Shown: piece after piece, positions 11,266-21,732 of the stretch
Position numbering within the stretch: position 1 is the first letter of the stretch
Layout of the letters: each line of letters opens with the position of its first letter
NCBI RefSeq assembly: GCF_000143415.4
Contig: NW_003314296.1
Location: 440,505 to 504,504 of the forward strand
Direction: 5' to 3'
Origin: Selaginella moellendorffii
Lineage: Eukaryota > Streptophyta > Lycopodiopsida > Selaginellales > Selaginellaceae
DNA length: 64,000 nucleotides
The notes under the pieces: model-generated
The model's input: the letters and a program-made list of their open reading frames with translations, nothing else
Database searches by the model: none
Told to the model about the DNA's origin: nothing
Translations under genes and position numbers: made by a program

Positions 11266-13446
11266 ATGTATACGATCGAGGCATATGCCTCAAGGATCCG
11301 CGAGTGTGGGAGCCTCAAATCTCTCCAAGACGCTAGGGACCTGCACGGGCATCTCGCCAGCTATGGCTTCGATCGCCACACCTACCTGGGCAATCTCCTG
11401 GTGAGAATGTATGGCGACTGTGGCAGCATCCAAGACGCCCGCGCTGCCTTCGAAAGGATCATCGATCGCAATGTCTATTCCTGGACGATCCTTCTCGCTG
11501 CCACGCTCCAATCGGCTGGATTCCACCACGCTGGGGCGCTGTTCCAGCGAATGCCGTGCCGGAATCTCGTGTCCTGGAACTCGATGCTCACGGCCTGTGC
11601 CCAGAGCTGCGAGATCCATGACGCCGAGAGGATCTTCTCGTCGATGCTGGAGAGGGATGTGGTGTCCTGGAACGCGATGCTCGTTGCCTACATCCACAGC
11701 GGAGATCTCCGCCGCGCCCTGGCAATCTTCGATGCGATGAGGGAGAGGAATGTCACGTCCTGGAATTTCATCGTCACAGCGTGCGCGCAGCACGACGATC
11801 TCCTCCAGGCCTGCCAGATCTTCGACCGGATGCCGCTCAGGAACGTCGTGTCTTGGAACGCGATCGTCGCTGCCTATGCCGAGAGCGGCGAGCTGCCTCG
11901 GGCGAAATTTCTCTTCGATCTCTCGCCCGAGGCCAATGTCTTCTCCTGGACGATCCTGATCACTTGCTACGGCGAGAATCAGGAGCTGGACTGGGCAAGA
12001 ACGATGTTCTTGAGGATGCCGTGCCGAAATATCGTCTCCTGGAACGCGATCCTGACGGCCTACGCATCGATCGGGGACATGGACCAGGCGACGCGCTGCT
12101 TGGACGCGATGCCTGAGCGGGATCTGGTGTCCTGGAACGCGACGATCTCCGGATTCGTCCAGATCGGCCGCTTCCTCGATGCCAAAGCCCTGTTTGAGAG
12201 ATTTCCTGCGACCGACATCGTTTCTTGGAACGCGATTCTTACCGCCGAGGCCGAGGCGCGCGATACGGCCGCCGCGAAGGAGCTCTTTGACGATCTACCA
12301 AAGGCGGACATTGTGTCTTGGCACATCTTGATCGCTGCGTTTGCCCAGAATGGCGACCTGGACTCCTCAAGAACCCTATTCTCAAGAATGTGTAAGTGGA
12401 CAATATTTTCTTGGAACGTGATGGTCGCGGCGTACGGACAAAATGGCCAGATCGAACAGTCGGAAATTACCTTTAGGAAAATGGACGGGCGAGATCTGGT
12501 AAGCTGGAATGCCATGGTAGCGGCATATGCCCAGAACGGGTACTTTGACCATGCTGAAAGATTCTTTGATCTAATGCCACGGAGGGACGTGGTTTCGTGG
12601 AACTCTATGGTTTCGGGATTGATAAACCTTGGAGAGATTGACGTGGCAAGGGAGAGATTTTTCGATCAAATGCCCCAAAAGAACGTTGTCTCGTGGAACA
12701 TGATGATATCGGCATATTCCGGGGACGATAGAAACGATGAGGCGCTGGCGCTATTTCGCGCCATGGATGTGTCCCCGGATCGAGTCACATTCGCGGTGGC
12801 GCTGGAGATTTGTGCGAATCTTTCCGACGTGGAGCAGGGCAAAGAGATCCACCGCCGCATCACAGAGGGAGGTCGGGGTTTCGAATCCCACCCCCAAATC
12901 GAGACCGCCCTGCTAAACATGTATGCCCAGTGTGGGGATATCTCCCTCACCAGCTCCATCTTTGAGGAGCTGTCCAGGCGGGATTTGACGGCGTGGAACG
13001 CGATGATCCACGGGTACGCGCGAATTGGCGAGCTGGGATCGATGCTAGAGGTGTTCTTCCGGATGCTGCTCGAAGGAATCGGCCCCAATTTCGCGAGCCT
13101 CGTGTCGATTGTGTCGGCGTGCAGCCATGGCGGGATGTTTGACGAGGGATTCGCGTTTTTCCGGGGAATTCTCAAGGATTTTGGTGTGAACCTCGTGATC
13201 GATCACTACATTTGTATGATTGACCTCCTGGGACGATCCGGCCAGATCGATCGAGCACAAGAACTCGTCCTAGACATGCCGTACGAGGCCGATGGAGTCG
13301 CGTGGAGAGCATTGCTCTCGTCTTGTATCGTACAAGGGGACGAAGAGAGGGCCCAGAGAGCCGCAGGACTAATCTCGGCCGTCGATCCCCGGCATCCAAC
13401 GACTTACATTTTGCTAGCCAATGTGTATGCTACGGCCTTCGTGTAG
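11266..13446 (+). CDS. Pentatricopeptide repeat protein (PLS/SS-type), 726 aa
   Basis: Intron-free gene for a sequence-specific organelle RNA-binding protein. The ATG at 11266 opens MYTIEAYASRIRECGSLKSL; the longer frame from 11221 begins with GTG inside Copia-derived DNA and was rejected. After two opening motifs come about fourteen units ending in '(V/I/L)VSWNA(M/I)' at close to 31-residue spacing, the S-type array of PLS-class PPR proteins. Ordinary P/L/S motifs follow, with the late 'ACSHGGMFDEG' and 'HYICMIDLLGRSG' signatures. The protein stops at TYILLANVYATAFV, inside what would be the E domain, and has no DYW deaminase. By family knowledge it would guide RNA editing or processing in plastids or mitochondria, needing a deaminase supplied in trans. 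A damaged copy of its 5' end lies at 4703-5016. Confidence 0.92.
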   Translation: MYTIEAYASRIRECGSLKSLQDARDLHGHLASYGFDRHTYLGNLLVRMYGDCGSIQDARAAFERIIDRNVYSWTILLAATLQSAGFHHAGALFQRMPCRNLVSWNSMLTACAQSCEIHDAERIFSSMLERDVVSWNAMLVAYIHSGDLRRALAIFDAMRERNVTSWNFIVTACAQHDDLLQACQIFDRMPLRNVVSWNAIVAAYAESGELPRAKFLFDLSPEANVFSWTILITCYGENQELDWARTMFLRMPCRNIVSWNAILTAYASIGDMDQATRCLDAMPERDLVSWNATISGFVQIGRFLDAKALFERFPATDIVSWNAILTAEAEARDTAAAKELFDDLPKADIVSWHILIAAFAQNGDLDSSRTLFSRMCKWTIFSWNVMVAAYGQNGQIEQSEITFRKMDGRDLVSWNAMVAAYAQNGYFDHAERFFDLMPRRDVVSWNSMVSGLINLGEIDVARERFFDQMPQKNVVSWNMMISAYSGDDRNDEALALFRAMDVSPDRVTFAVALEICANLSDVEQGKEIHRRITEGGRGFESHPQIETALLNMYAQCGDISLTSSIFEELSRRDLTAWNAMIHGYARIGELGSMLEVFFRMLLEGIGPNFASLVSIVSACSHGGMFDEGFAFFRGILKDFGVNLVIDHYICMIDLLGRSGQIDRAQELVLDMPYEADGVAWRALLSSCIVQGDEERAQRAAGLISAVDPRHPTTYILLANVYATAFV

Positions 13447-13602
13447 GTGTGGAAAACTGCCACGTAGTCACGGCTCCTATTGGGCAGTGCCAGATACCAA
13501 ACTCCACGTCAGCGTTTGGGATTTATTTCGAGGTCTTTTCGAGCTCTTCCTCGATCGATGGGATGGGGACGATGATCTGAGGCGCAAGGAAAAGAATGCG
13601 CC

Positions 13603-16232
13603 ATGGCCACTGCTGCTACTGCTGCTGTGAATTGCAGTCTCTACAAACCCGGTGTGGCGTCGGGGGCCAGGATCTCAGGTAAGTTCTCTCGCTCGTTGTC
13701 CAGCACGAAATTCATGGCTAAATCCGCAGATTTCCTGGGAATCGGCCCATGGAGCCGTTGTAAGTCATCTTGCTTCTAGCTCGGACAAGCTTGCCGCGAG
13801 ATGGAGGGCTTTCATCCAGGAAACAAGGGAATTCACAGCAGTGGTTTGAGATTCGTCGATGAAGTACTTGCCGATGATGTCTCATCCAGTGCTGGAGCAT
13901 CAAATTTTCCAGGAGATGATGCCTCTAGTCTTTCTTCTGGGACTGGAGCGATGGATTTGCCAGAGGTTGCCAGTGACAGCGATTTGCCCAAGCCCGGGAT
14001 TTTTTCCAGTGATGCAGTGGAAGCTCCTCAGCTGGAAGCACCACCCCAAGGTGGCGATGACTTGATACCAGACTTTTCATTGGCTCCTGGCGAAGAGAGC
14101 CAAGGTGGTGGTGTTCTAGACGTACCGGATGGAGGAGAGCTGGGTGGAAATCCATTATCTTCGGCCGCGAAGGAGGCCTCCGATGCGTTGAAAGGCGCGG
14201 CTGAGGATGTCTCGAGCACACTGTCCTCAATCCAAGAGAGTGGCGCGAACTTCTTCGGTGGGATCAGGGACTCCATCACAGGATCTATAAACAAGGCTGA
14301 GAACTCCATCCAGGACGCGTATGACAGTATCAACGGATCCATCTTGAGGGTGATAAAGGGAGCTGGCGAGAAGGTTGATGATCAGCCGTCGTCGAATCCC
14401 CCCGGTCTTTCGATAGATCTTACGAGTCCCTTTCGGACTGGAACTCCCGTCAACAATGCGCTCAAGGAGGTCGTCATATTCGTGAAGAATGGCGTTGGAG
14501 GAGTTGGCCATGCTGTGTCGGACGTGTACAGCTTAGCGAAAGGCTCTGCGCCATCGGAAGTACAGAACGCCTTGAGCAGTGCGGAGCAAAACGTTTTTGC
14601 GCCATTGAGTTCAGTACTACATCAGGTATTTTATGATTTCTCTTTCTCTCTCTAGTTCATGCTTTGGAACAATGCACAGGCTTTTGATGCTGCTGTGAGC
14701 TTGGAAAAAGCCGTGGGTATTGATCCCGAAAATCCTATCATTCCGATATTTCTGGTTGGAGGTGGAAGTGCTTACCTGGGGTAAGAAGTTTGTAAATGCA
14801 ACACTGAAAGAAATCGAGTGGCTTGCTTTTCCAGGTTTTTACTTTGGGACTCGAAGTATGGTGGTTATGCTGGCGATCTTTCGGCAGATACTGTGTTTGA
14901 CATGCTTAAAAAGGAGAAGGTTGTGCTCGTCGACGTACGGCCGCAGGTTAGCTCAAACTCTTGATTATTGGGGTGTTCATTCTGTCGCCAAAACTCCAGG
15001 AATTAAAAGAGCGAGATGGTGTTCCGGACGTCAGAAGAGGAGCTCGATTTAAGCTTGCGAGCATTACTGGCCTGGAGGTAAGCGGATATATATGCATATA
15101 TCTTTATTCCTGATGCATACAAATTTCAGTTCAGGTAGAGCGTCCTGTGCGAGATCTCTTGAGAAGTGCAGATGATGTAAATAGCTTGCTAACAGCAACC
15201 TTGATTTGCAACTTGAGAAACGTCACGGTGGGTAGCAATCGGATCTAAACCTCCATTTCTAACTCTTTCTTACTGCAATACAGTCCACCTCAAAGGTTGT
15301 TGTCATGGACGCTGATGGTACTCAATCGAAGAAAATTGCAAAAGCATTGAGAAAAGTCGGGATAAGAGTAGGCATCGCCGGTTTGATCTCTCTCTCCCAC
15401 TGACGTTGCAATTTTGCATGTAGAGATCGTATCGTCTAGAGGGTGGATTTGCTGCCTGGCTGAAAACCGGCCTAGGACAAAAGCCTGGAGGACAAGAAAC
15501 ACCACTCAGAATTCTTAAGGAGGTTCGTATTTCAACGCGAGTTGTCCTGCTGTGCGGTAACAAAGATTTGTCGTGCCAGGAAACCGAGGCAGTTGTAGAG
15601 GAACTCAAACCAGCTGGAATAGCTGCTATAGCTGTGGTCAGTGGTTATGTTTTCAAGCTCTTAAGATCCTATTCTTATCACGCTGCTTGAATGCAGGGAT
15701 CTGTTGCTTCTATTTATGCTTTGTCTGGTAAGAAGAAAGAAATTACTCCATTGGTAATATCCATCTATCTTGGCAGAGTGGGAGAAAACTCTTCAATTGC
15801 TTGGAGTGATTGCTATCGTACAGGTTAAACCGAAAAACGATTTGATTCGAGCGACAATTTTGTATAACCGGTGCTTCTTTTGTAGTTAATCTATCAACGA
15901 CTTGAGTCATACGAGAGTGCAGACGACTTTGCCGCTGATCTGAGGTAGAAATGGAGCTTTTTTCCCTTGCAGCTCTAAAAGTCTCTGCATTGTTTTTTGT
16001 TTTGTCCAGAGTTTTGCAAGCGCCACTCAGAGTTGTTCTTCAGTGGCTTGGAGGACAGCCCAGGACAAGTAAACTGGAGTTGGCAACCTCTCCATCAACA
16101 ACAGCCGTGCAGGACAGAGTGGTGCAAGCTGCTGCAAAGCATGGGTCTAAGCCAGATGAGTCTCAAGCCCAGGAACAAGAACAGGATGCTACATTCACTC
16201 AAGAAGGCCCAAGCATAGCACAAGATGCTTAG
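13603..16232 (+). CDS. Chloroplast rhodanese-like domain protein (CAS/TROL-related), 13 exons
   Basis: Predicted thylakoid protein of about 621 residues. Exons: 13603-13678, 13820-14625, 14680-14780, 14835-14946, 15000-15077, 15135-15227, 15284-15367, 15424-15522, 15580-15636, 15697-15727, 15777-15823, 15886-15944, 16010-16232; the introns after the first are about 49-65 nt and all junctions keep frame. An Ala/Ser-rich start resembles a plastid transit peptide. Then come an acidic linker, a helical segment, a hydrophobic stretch (IIPIFLVGGGSAYLG) and a rhodanese fold (VVLVDVRP, KVVVMDADGT, GGFAAWL). A second hydrophobic part contains ALSEWEKTLQLLGVIAIV, and the end has VVQAAAKHGSKPDES. The usual catalytic Cys loop is replaced by DADGT, so sulfurtransferase activity is doubtful. 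It resembles an Arabidopsis rhodanese-like protein I recall as At3g59780, related to the calcium sensor CAS; the exact paralogue is uncertain. Confidence 0.82.
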
Positions 16233-16351
16233 AGTGATTGTGTTCCTAAGAAGTAAGAAAAATCCATTGATTACATATCTCAATGCGCTTTTGTCTTAAC
16301 TTTAGAGTGATTTTATTCCTAAGAAGTAAGAAAAATCCATCGATCACATAT
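16231..16351. repeat. Short direct duplication after the rhodanese gene
   Basis: A segment of about 48 bases starting 'tagagtgatt(g/t)' with core 'cctaagaagtaagaaaaatc' occurs at about 16230-16280 and again at about 16303-16351. The first copy contains the stop codon of the rhodanese-like gene, so the duplication sits in its 3' UTR. Confidence 0.8.
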
Positions 16352-16488
16352 TTTTGTCCTTGAGAGGACAAAGGACACAAACACAAAATGTGTTTCACCT
16401 CCAAGTTCGCAGCCAGTTCTTTTCGATCTTCCTCAAGCATTTCTCTTGTGTTTGTTTCTACAAGGGCTTCTTCTCCTTTGGCAAAAGC

Positions 16489-16997
16489 ATGGTTGTCTTC
16501 TTCCTTCTCCTTCTTCTTGTTGGTGTGTTTGATGAAGTATCGTCATCGCAGAAGCTAAGAATCGTTTCAACGTCTTCCAAAGTTGTTTCAATCGACAAGA
16601 ATGGGTCTGCGATTCTAGCAAACTTAAAGGATGGGGACGACGCTCAGGTTTTCGTTCTTCCTTTCTTGTTCGTTTCTCTGTCTCACATTTACGTTTCCTG
16701 TTGTTTAGATCTGGGAGCAATCGTTTCGTTTGGGCCGCTTCCAGGATGCTTATGGTGGCTTTGGATTCGCTCTGATGAATGAAAGGAGCGGTCTTTACCT
16801 GCGTCATGGAATAGCACCCAAGGAAGTGGTAAGATTCTCACTTCTATGCTTTTTTTCGAATAGGAAGTTCACTTATATGTTTTCTTACCACAAACATCTT
16901 CCTGTGCTTGTCAAACACAAACGGGAACACTCTGGACGTCCAAGACTGCCATCCCGATCGGCTGACTGATCAGCTCTGGCAGCTCCAGAAAGTGTGA
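16489..16997 (+). pseudogene. Secreted ricin-B-like lectin domain gene, probably incomplete
   Basis: Exon 1 (16489-16647) encodes a signal peptide (VVFFLLLLLVGVF) and the first beta-trefoil strands, ending DGDDAQ. Exon 2 (16709-16828) continues IWEQSF...YLRHGIAPKEV. Both joins are clean. A further segment (about 16913-16997) reads NGNTLDVQDC...DQLWQLQKV and stops, matching the end of such lectin folds. However, no acceptor joins it in frame to exon 2, and the middle of the domain is much shorter than usual. Either one exon is lost or there is a frameshift, so I treat it as a damaged carbohydrate-binding protein gene. It has no associated enzymatic or toxin chain. Confidence 0.5.
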
Positions 16998-17401
16998 GAT
17001 CCAGCATCTTATCCATCGTTTCTATCTTCCCGGAGCCTCTAGACAGTCTTTCGTTTCCAAGAATGAATACAAAAGTTAATAGAAATTACAGTCAGTGTTC
17101 TACTGCCGCTGTGAGCTGAAATGCTTCTCTTAGGAGCAATAGCCACCAGCAGCAGCACAAAGCTTCAGTAGTAGTAACAGAAGTCTGTCTATCTGCAATT
17201 ATAAATATACTATGTCGTGAGGAAGATCACGATTCACGTACCTATGAGTTCCTGTCTGCTGTGTGAGTGTTTTGTAGCTTCGCGAGCAAGGACGTATAGT
17301 GTATATATCCTTTACCTTATTGTGACCTGCCAGGGAAAGCTCGACGTTAGACAAAGTTTCTGGGAACTAAAGCAGATGAAATTGCTTACCGGTTGTGTCA
17401 G

Positions 17402-18642
17402 TCAGGAGGATGTCACGAAGTGCGAGGCCAGAAGCTTGGGCATGGTAAACCCCAAGAAGCTATCGCATTCAAAAAGCTCCTGTAGTTTATTGTCACAGAG
17501 GATCTTCTTCTTATCGGTAGGATCCTGCGCACAAGTAAACGCAACATTAAAGCAGTGAGAAAAGAGAGAGTTTTGTCGTTGAGAACTACCTGAAGTTGGT
17601 TGCTCCTAATGTAGTCCCAAATCCGCTTTACGACCTCGCTCCTCGTCACCTCGCTTTCGCCAGTACCAAAAAACTTTTGGAGGGCGTCTGAGATCGGAGA
17701 TGGGACAAGGAATCCCGACGCTTTCCCTTTCCCGGAATCCTTCTTCTGCCTCTTTGTCTTGGGCTCCGAATCTTCGGCCCCTGCACAATCAAGGAAACAA
17801 TCTTTGTGGTCACCATTTTGACTCGCGCAAAAGCCAAAACACTCACCCTCTTCAGTTATAGTCCAAATGTGCTTGGATAAAAGCTTATTCATTTGGAACA
17901 TGTCAGTTTGGTCCGTCCCAAACAGCTCACGCAAGGGATCATCGCAAATGATGTTCCGCTTGTTCTCGGGATCTTGTAAGTTGTGAGCACGGATGTAAAC
18001 CCAGAGCTGCTTCACCACCTGACGACGAGACGAGCAATGCAAGCAAGCTTAAAAAATGCTTTCAGGAAAAGAAAAACAAGCCTACCTGGGTCCTAGGCAA
18101 GGATTCCTCTCCTATAATTGCCTGGAGCTCCGGCGAGAGACGGCAGAGCTTGTTAAGTCCTCCCCGCTTCTTCTTCTCCTTGGGAGTACTGCAACACAAG
18201 AGCGGCATTAAGAACCCAAAAGAACAAAACAAAGAAAAACAAAACAAACTAGAAAAGAAGAGAGTTACCTGTCTTCGATCGCGAGCTCGATGTTCTCTCT
18301 GAATTGCTCGAGCTCCTGATCGTTTGGAAGCGAATCCTCGGCAGTGCCCTGCTGCTCCTCCTGCGCCGGAGCAGTGGCATTCGCCTCCTCGTCGCCCTTG
18401 ACCAAGGATCCCAGGCTCGTGTTGTGTGCCAGGAACTCATCGACTTGCTGCCGGATGAAATCCTTCTTGTGGGCGAGCTCCACCCCCAAGTTCTTCTCCA
18501 GCACCGCCCTTATGTCGCTCATGGACGTGGTGGACAAGTCGGCGCTGTTGAGAACCAGCCCAATCTCTCGGACAATGTCGCTATCCGCCACTAGCGACGC
18601 CTCCGCTATGGCCGCTTCTGGGGAGGCCGTTGTCGTCGCCAT
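17402..18642 (-). CDS. DEK_C and double SWIB/MDM2 domain protein, 5 exons
   Basis: Nuclear chromatin-type protein of 320 residues. Exons on the minus strand: 18642-18269, 18188-18086, 18018-17847, 17780-17590, 17524-17402; introns are 65-80 nt and all phases agree. Residues about 18-75 form a DEK_C helical domain (IVREIGLVLN...DIRAVLEKNLG). Two SWIB domains follow: about 134-208 (PRTQVVKQLWVYIRAHNLQD...CDDPLRELFG) and about 240-318 (SEVVKRIWDYIRSNQLQ...CDNKLQELF). They are joined by a basic linker (KTKRQKKDSGKGK) that could be a nuclear localisation signal. Family knowledge ties such proteins (UAF30/spp27-like) to polymerase I factors and chromatin remodelling. It diverges from the gene at 19288 across about 650 bp. 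Confidence 0.9.
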
Positions 18643-19287
18643 GGCAGGATTCTCGAGAAAGACCGGGGGAGTGCCGACAAAGAGAATCGCGCGCTCGCAA
18701 AGCCCTAGCTGAGATTCTAGAGCCTTAGAATGCCGCTCTCATGCCGGAGCCGGAGAGATCCCGCCAACACAGCGCGCTAGCAGCTAAATCCCTCTCTCTC
18801 CTACAAACCTCGGCCGCGCGCTACAAACTCCCGCCCGCCGCGACGCGCAAGATCGATCTGGCCCTGGCAATGCCGCTGCTGTGCGCTCCAGATCCAGTGC
18901 CCTAGGTAGCTTTCCTTTCCCTGGCGACGGACGATCAAAGCCTCGAGCACTGAGGATGCGGCAGAACGAAGGGGTCTGCCGTACCCGTACCGTCAGCTCG
19001 TCCCAGCCGCACGATCGGGCACTCCGGAATGCGCCGCGCGATCGACCGTTGGATTAAAAATCCTATCCGTAAGGCGCGCTTTTCTAAATGTGGGTAGGTG
19101 ACCCCGGAGAATATGCTCTCTCCTAGTATGGAAGATTTTCGTTGCTCCTATCCAACGGCTGGCATTCAAAAGAGAAAAATGCCGCGCGATAGTTAGTTAT
19201 GGTTTTTAGGGCACGATGAACGAAGGAGAAGGAGCCATCTTCTTCTAGCGCGAGCGCGAGAGCAAAGATTCTTCTTTTCTGTGGAAA
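18643..19287. promoter_or_regulatory. Divergent intergenic promoter region
   Basis: The 645-bp interval separates the start codons of the SWIB gene (minus) and the myristoylated protein gene (plus), so it must contain both promoters and leaders. It is GC-rich on the SWIB side and AT-richer near 19050-19200. No clear TATA box was identified on either side. Confidence 0.5.
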
Positions 19288-21587
19288 ATGGGGTGTGGAG
19301 CATCGAAAGAGAGCACTGAAACAGCAGTAGGGAACGTCGCGCAGAGTGTGAGAGCGGCGAATTGCAACAAAAGCACCTCTTGTGCCTTGGCAGCAGCGAA
19401 GAGAAACGAAGAAGTCGCTGCTCGATCGCCCTCGCCGGCTCCACGGCCACAGATTGTCCCGAGTTTCAGAGATTCCAGTTCTTCGCCCCGGCCTACGAGC
19501 GATTCAATCGCGACGCAACTTGGAAGTGACGTGCAATCCGCCGCTACTCTCGACTCCGGGGACTTCCCAGCTGCTGCTCAATTCGCCGAGCCTGGCTTGG
19601 ATTCCTCCGCTACTGCCGAAGTAGTGGACACTGCCGAGGTTGTGGAAACCGCCCAAGTTTTGGAGGCCGAGATCCTGGAGCCTGCCTTGGATACTTCCAC
19701 TGCTGCTGGATTGATCAGAGCTCTATCGCCACCACCCGAGTTCCAACTCTGCTACTCCTGTCAATCGGTGATAGACAAGTTGGAGGAGAGGAATGTAGCA
19801 GTGAATATAAACTTCACTAGTACCTCTTCGTTACTCTCGGCGAGGAGACAGCGGCTTAGCAGAACACCATCGCCGGCTCCACAGCCAAACGTCACGGATT
19901 CCCGAGCCTCCACACCGAAAAGCACTGCTGCCGCTGAGCCGATCGCCGCGGCTTCACAAGAGCTTCTTCCTCCCGACGATCTCGTTGCCTCGGCAGCCTT
20001 AGCCGCCGAGTCGAGAGCTTCATCCAGAGCCTCGTCAAGAGCTCCATCGCCGCCATCCGAAGTACCTGCGGCCGAAGTTCCGGTTGCCAGTCAGGAAAAG
20101 TTGGAAGAGAGTGCAAACTCCACTTTGAGGAGACTTAGCAGCAGGACACCATCGCCCGCTCCTCGGCCACTGGTCTGCGAGTGCAGAGGTTCATCACCAA
20201 AGACCACCACCCTCGAGTCTAGAGGTTTGTCGCCGGCACCGGTGCTGCATTCTGCTGCAGAGTCGAAAGCATCGTCTCGAGCACCATCACCAGCGCATGC
20301 AGACGTAGAATCCAGAGCATCCTCTCCTAGGCAGCTGTTGAGTAGTTTCAGGAGGCATGTTAGCAGAAGCCCGTCGCCAGCACAGATTATAAGTCAGGCT
20401 AGTAGACATTCCTCACCAGCTGTGGCAGCCGAGATCGCCAAGAGACATAGCAGCAGGAGCGCTTCACCTGCTCCACTTCCCGAGGTTTTCAAGTCCCAGA
20501 CCGTTCCAGCTGACATCGCCGCAGATAGCTCGAGCAAAAACACGTCCAGGGCCTCGTTGGCTTCGTTGAAAGATAGCAAAAGTTCACCGGCTGTATCCGA
20601 GAGAAATGGAAAAGTCTCGCCATATGCGCCTTCGCCAGCTGCGGGAAGCAGAGCCTCGTCCAAATCACCGGCTCTGTCGACAAGAGCTTCGTTCGGTGTT
20701 GGAGACGAGGACGGCGATTTGCTTTCGGCGTCTGCGGCAGCTGCTCTGAAAGCCATTGTGCAGAGAGTGACCAGTGAGTTAGCGGAAAAAGCTGTCACTC
20801 ACCACGACCTTGTGCGAGACGAAGAAAAAAAGACATCCGACACAATTCCGGACCAACTTAAGGTACGCCACTGAAATCGCATCCAGATAGATAGATCACT
20901 GTTTTTTCGCTTTTTGGCAGAACGAACCGGAACCTGGCAAAGAAGAGAAGACTGATGAAATCTTGTCAACTCAAAGTGAAAACCTCGAAGAGCTAAGAAC
21001 GTCAACTCACCTTGAAACAATTCTTTCCTGTAAGTTGCCGAGTTTGCAAACGCTCTTCACACCAAATGAGTTGTGAGCATGCAGGTGTTGAAGCCAATAA
21101 GCAATCCAGTACCACCGCAGCACCTGCAAAACTTGCGGGAAAGGGTCACTCGCCAAGACCAGGATTGTACGAATACTACCTGGGCCTTCGATCGGGAGAG
21201 TACAACATGTCTCCCCCGTCATCTTCAGCTTCGTCCCAGAATGATGCACTCGCCGGTATCAAGGACGCTCTGGACGAGATAGACATCACCAAAGACCTCA
21301 TGGAAGAGAACGCAGCAACCACAGCGAAGGTGAGCAGTCCCACTTTGGACGTGGAGAGCATCTATAATGAAATCAGGAAGCTGACGTTCTCGGAGTACGA
21401 GAAACTGGAGCAAAACGATGACAGCAGCAGTATTGAGCATGAAACGGAGATGGTAAGTACCACGACGAAGACTCAAGTTCTGGCGGAGAAGGAGCATATC
21501 GCCAGCCCCCTGAGCTCCAAAGGCTCTATTGAAGAAGGTGAACGTCTCAATCATAAGCTTCATGAACTATTGACAAGAATACCATAG
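19288..21587 (+). CDS. N-myristoylated, Ser/Pro/Ala-rich disordered protein
   Basis: Predicted 728-residue protein. Exons: 19288-20862, 20921-21029, 21085-21587; introns are 58 and 55 nt, in frame. It opens MGCGASKES: Gly2 and Ser6 fit the N-myristoylation consensus and Cys3 a palmitoylation site, so it should be held at a membrane, probably the plasma membrane. Nearly all of the first 520 residues is low-complexity, with about a dozen loose repeats of the type (S/T)PSPAP and SRASSRAPSP, many potential Ser-Pro phosphorylation sites, and no folded domain. The C-terminal part is more ordered, with GLYEYYLGLRSGEYNMSPP and an acidic helical stretch (ALDEIDITKDLMEENA). I do not recognise a family. 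The 3' end may contain one more intron after 'gagatg' at about 21453, since 'gtaagt' follows there. Confidence 0.75.
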
Positions 21588-21732
21588 CCAAGAACTTCTG
21601 ACACGGAGAACTTTCTGCAGGACTCGTAGCTTGACAAAACGCGAGCCCTTTCGGCCGTCCTCGATGAGCATATGTTAAAAACTTAGAATACAAACCATGG
21701 CCTTGGAATTGTCTATCCAATAACTGGCTGCT

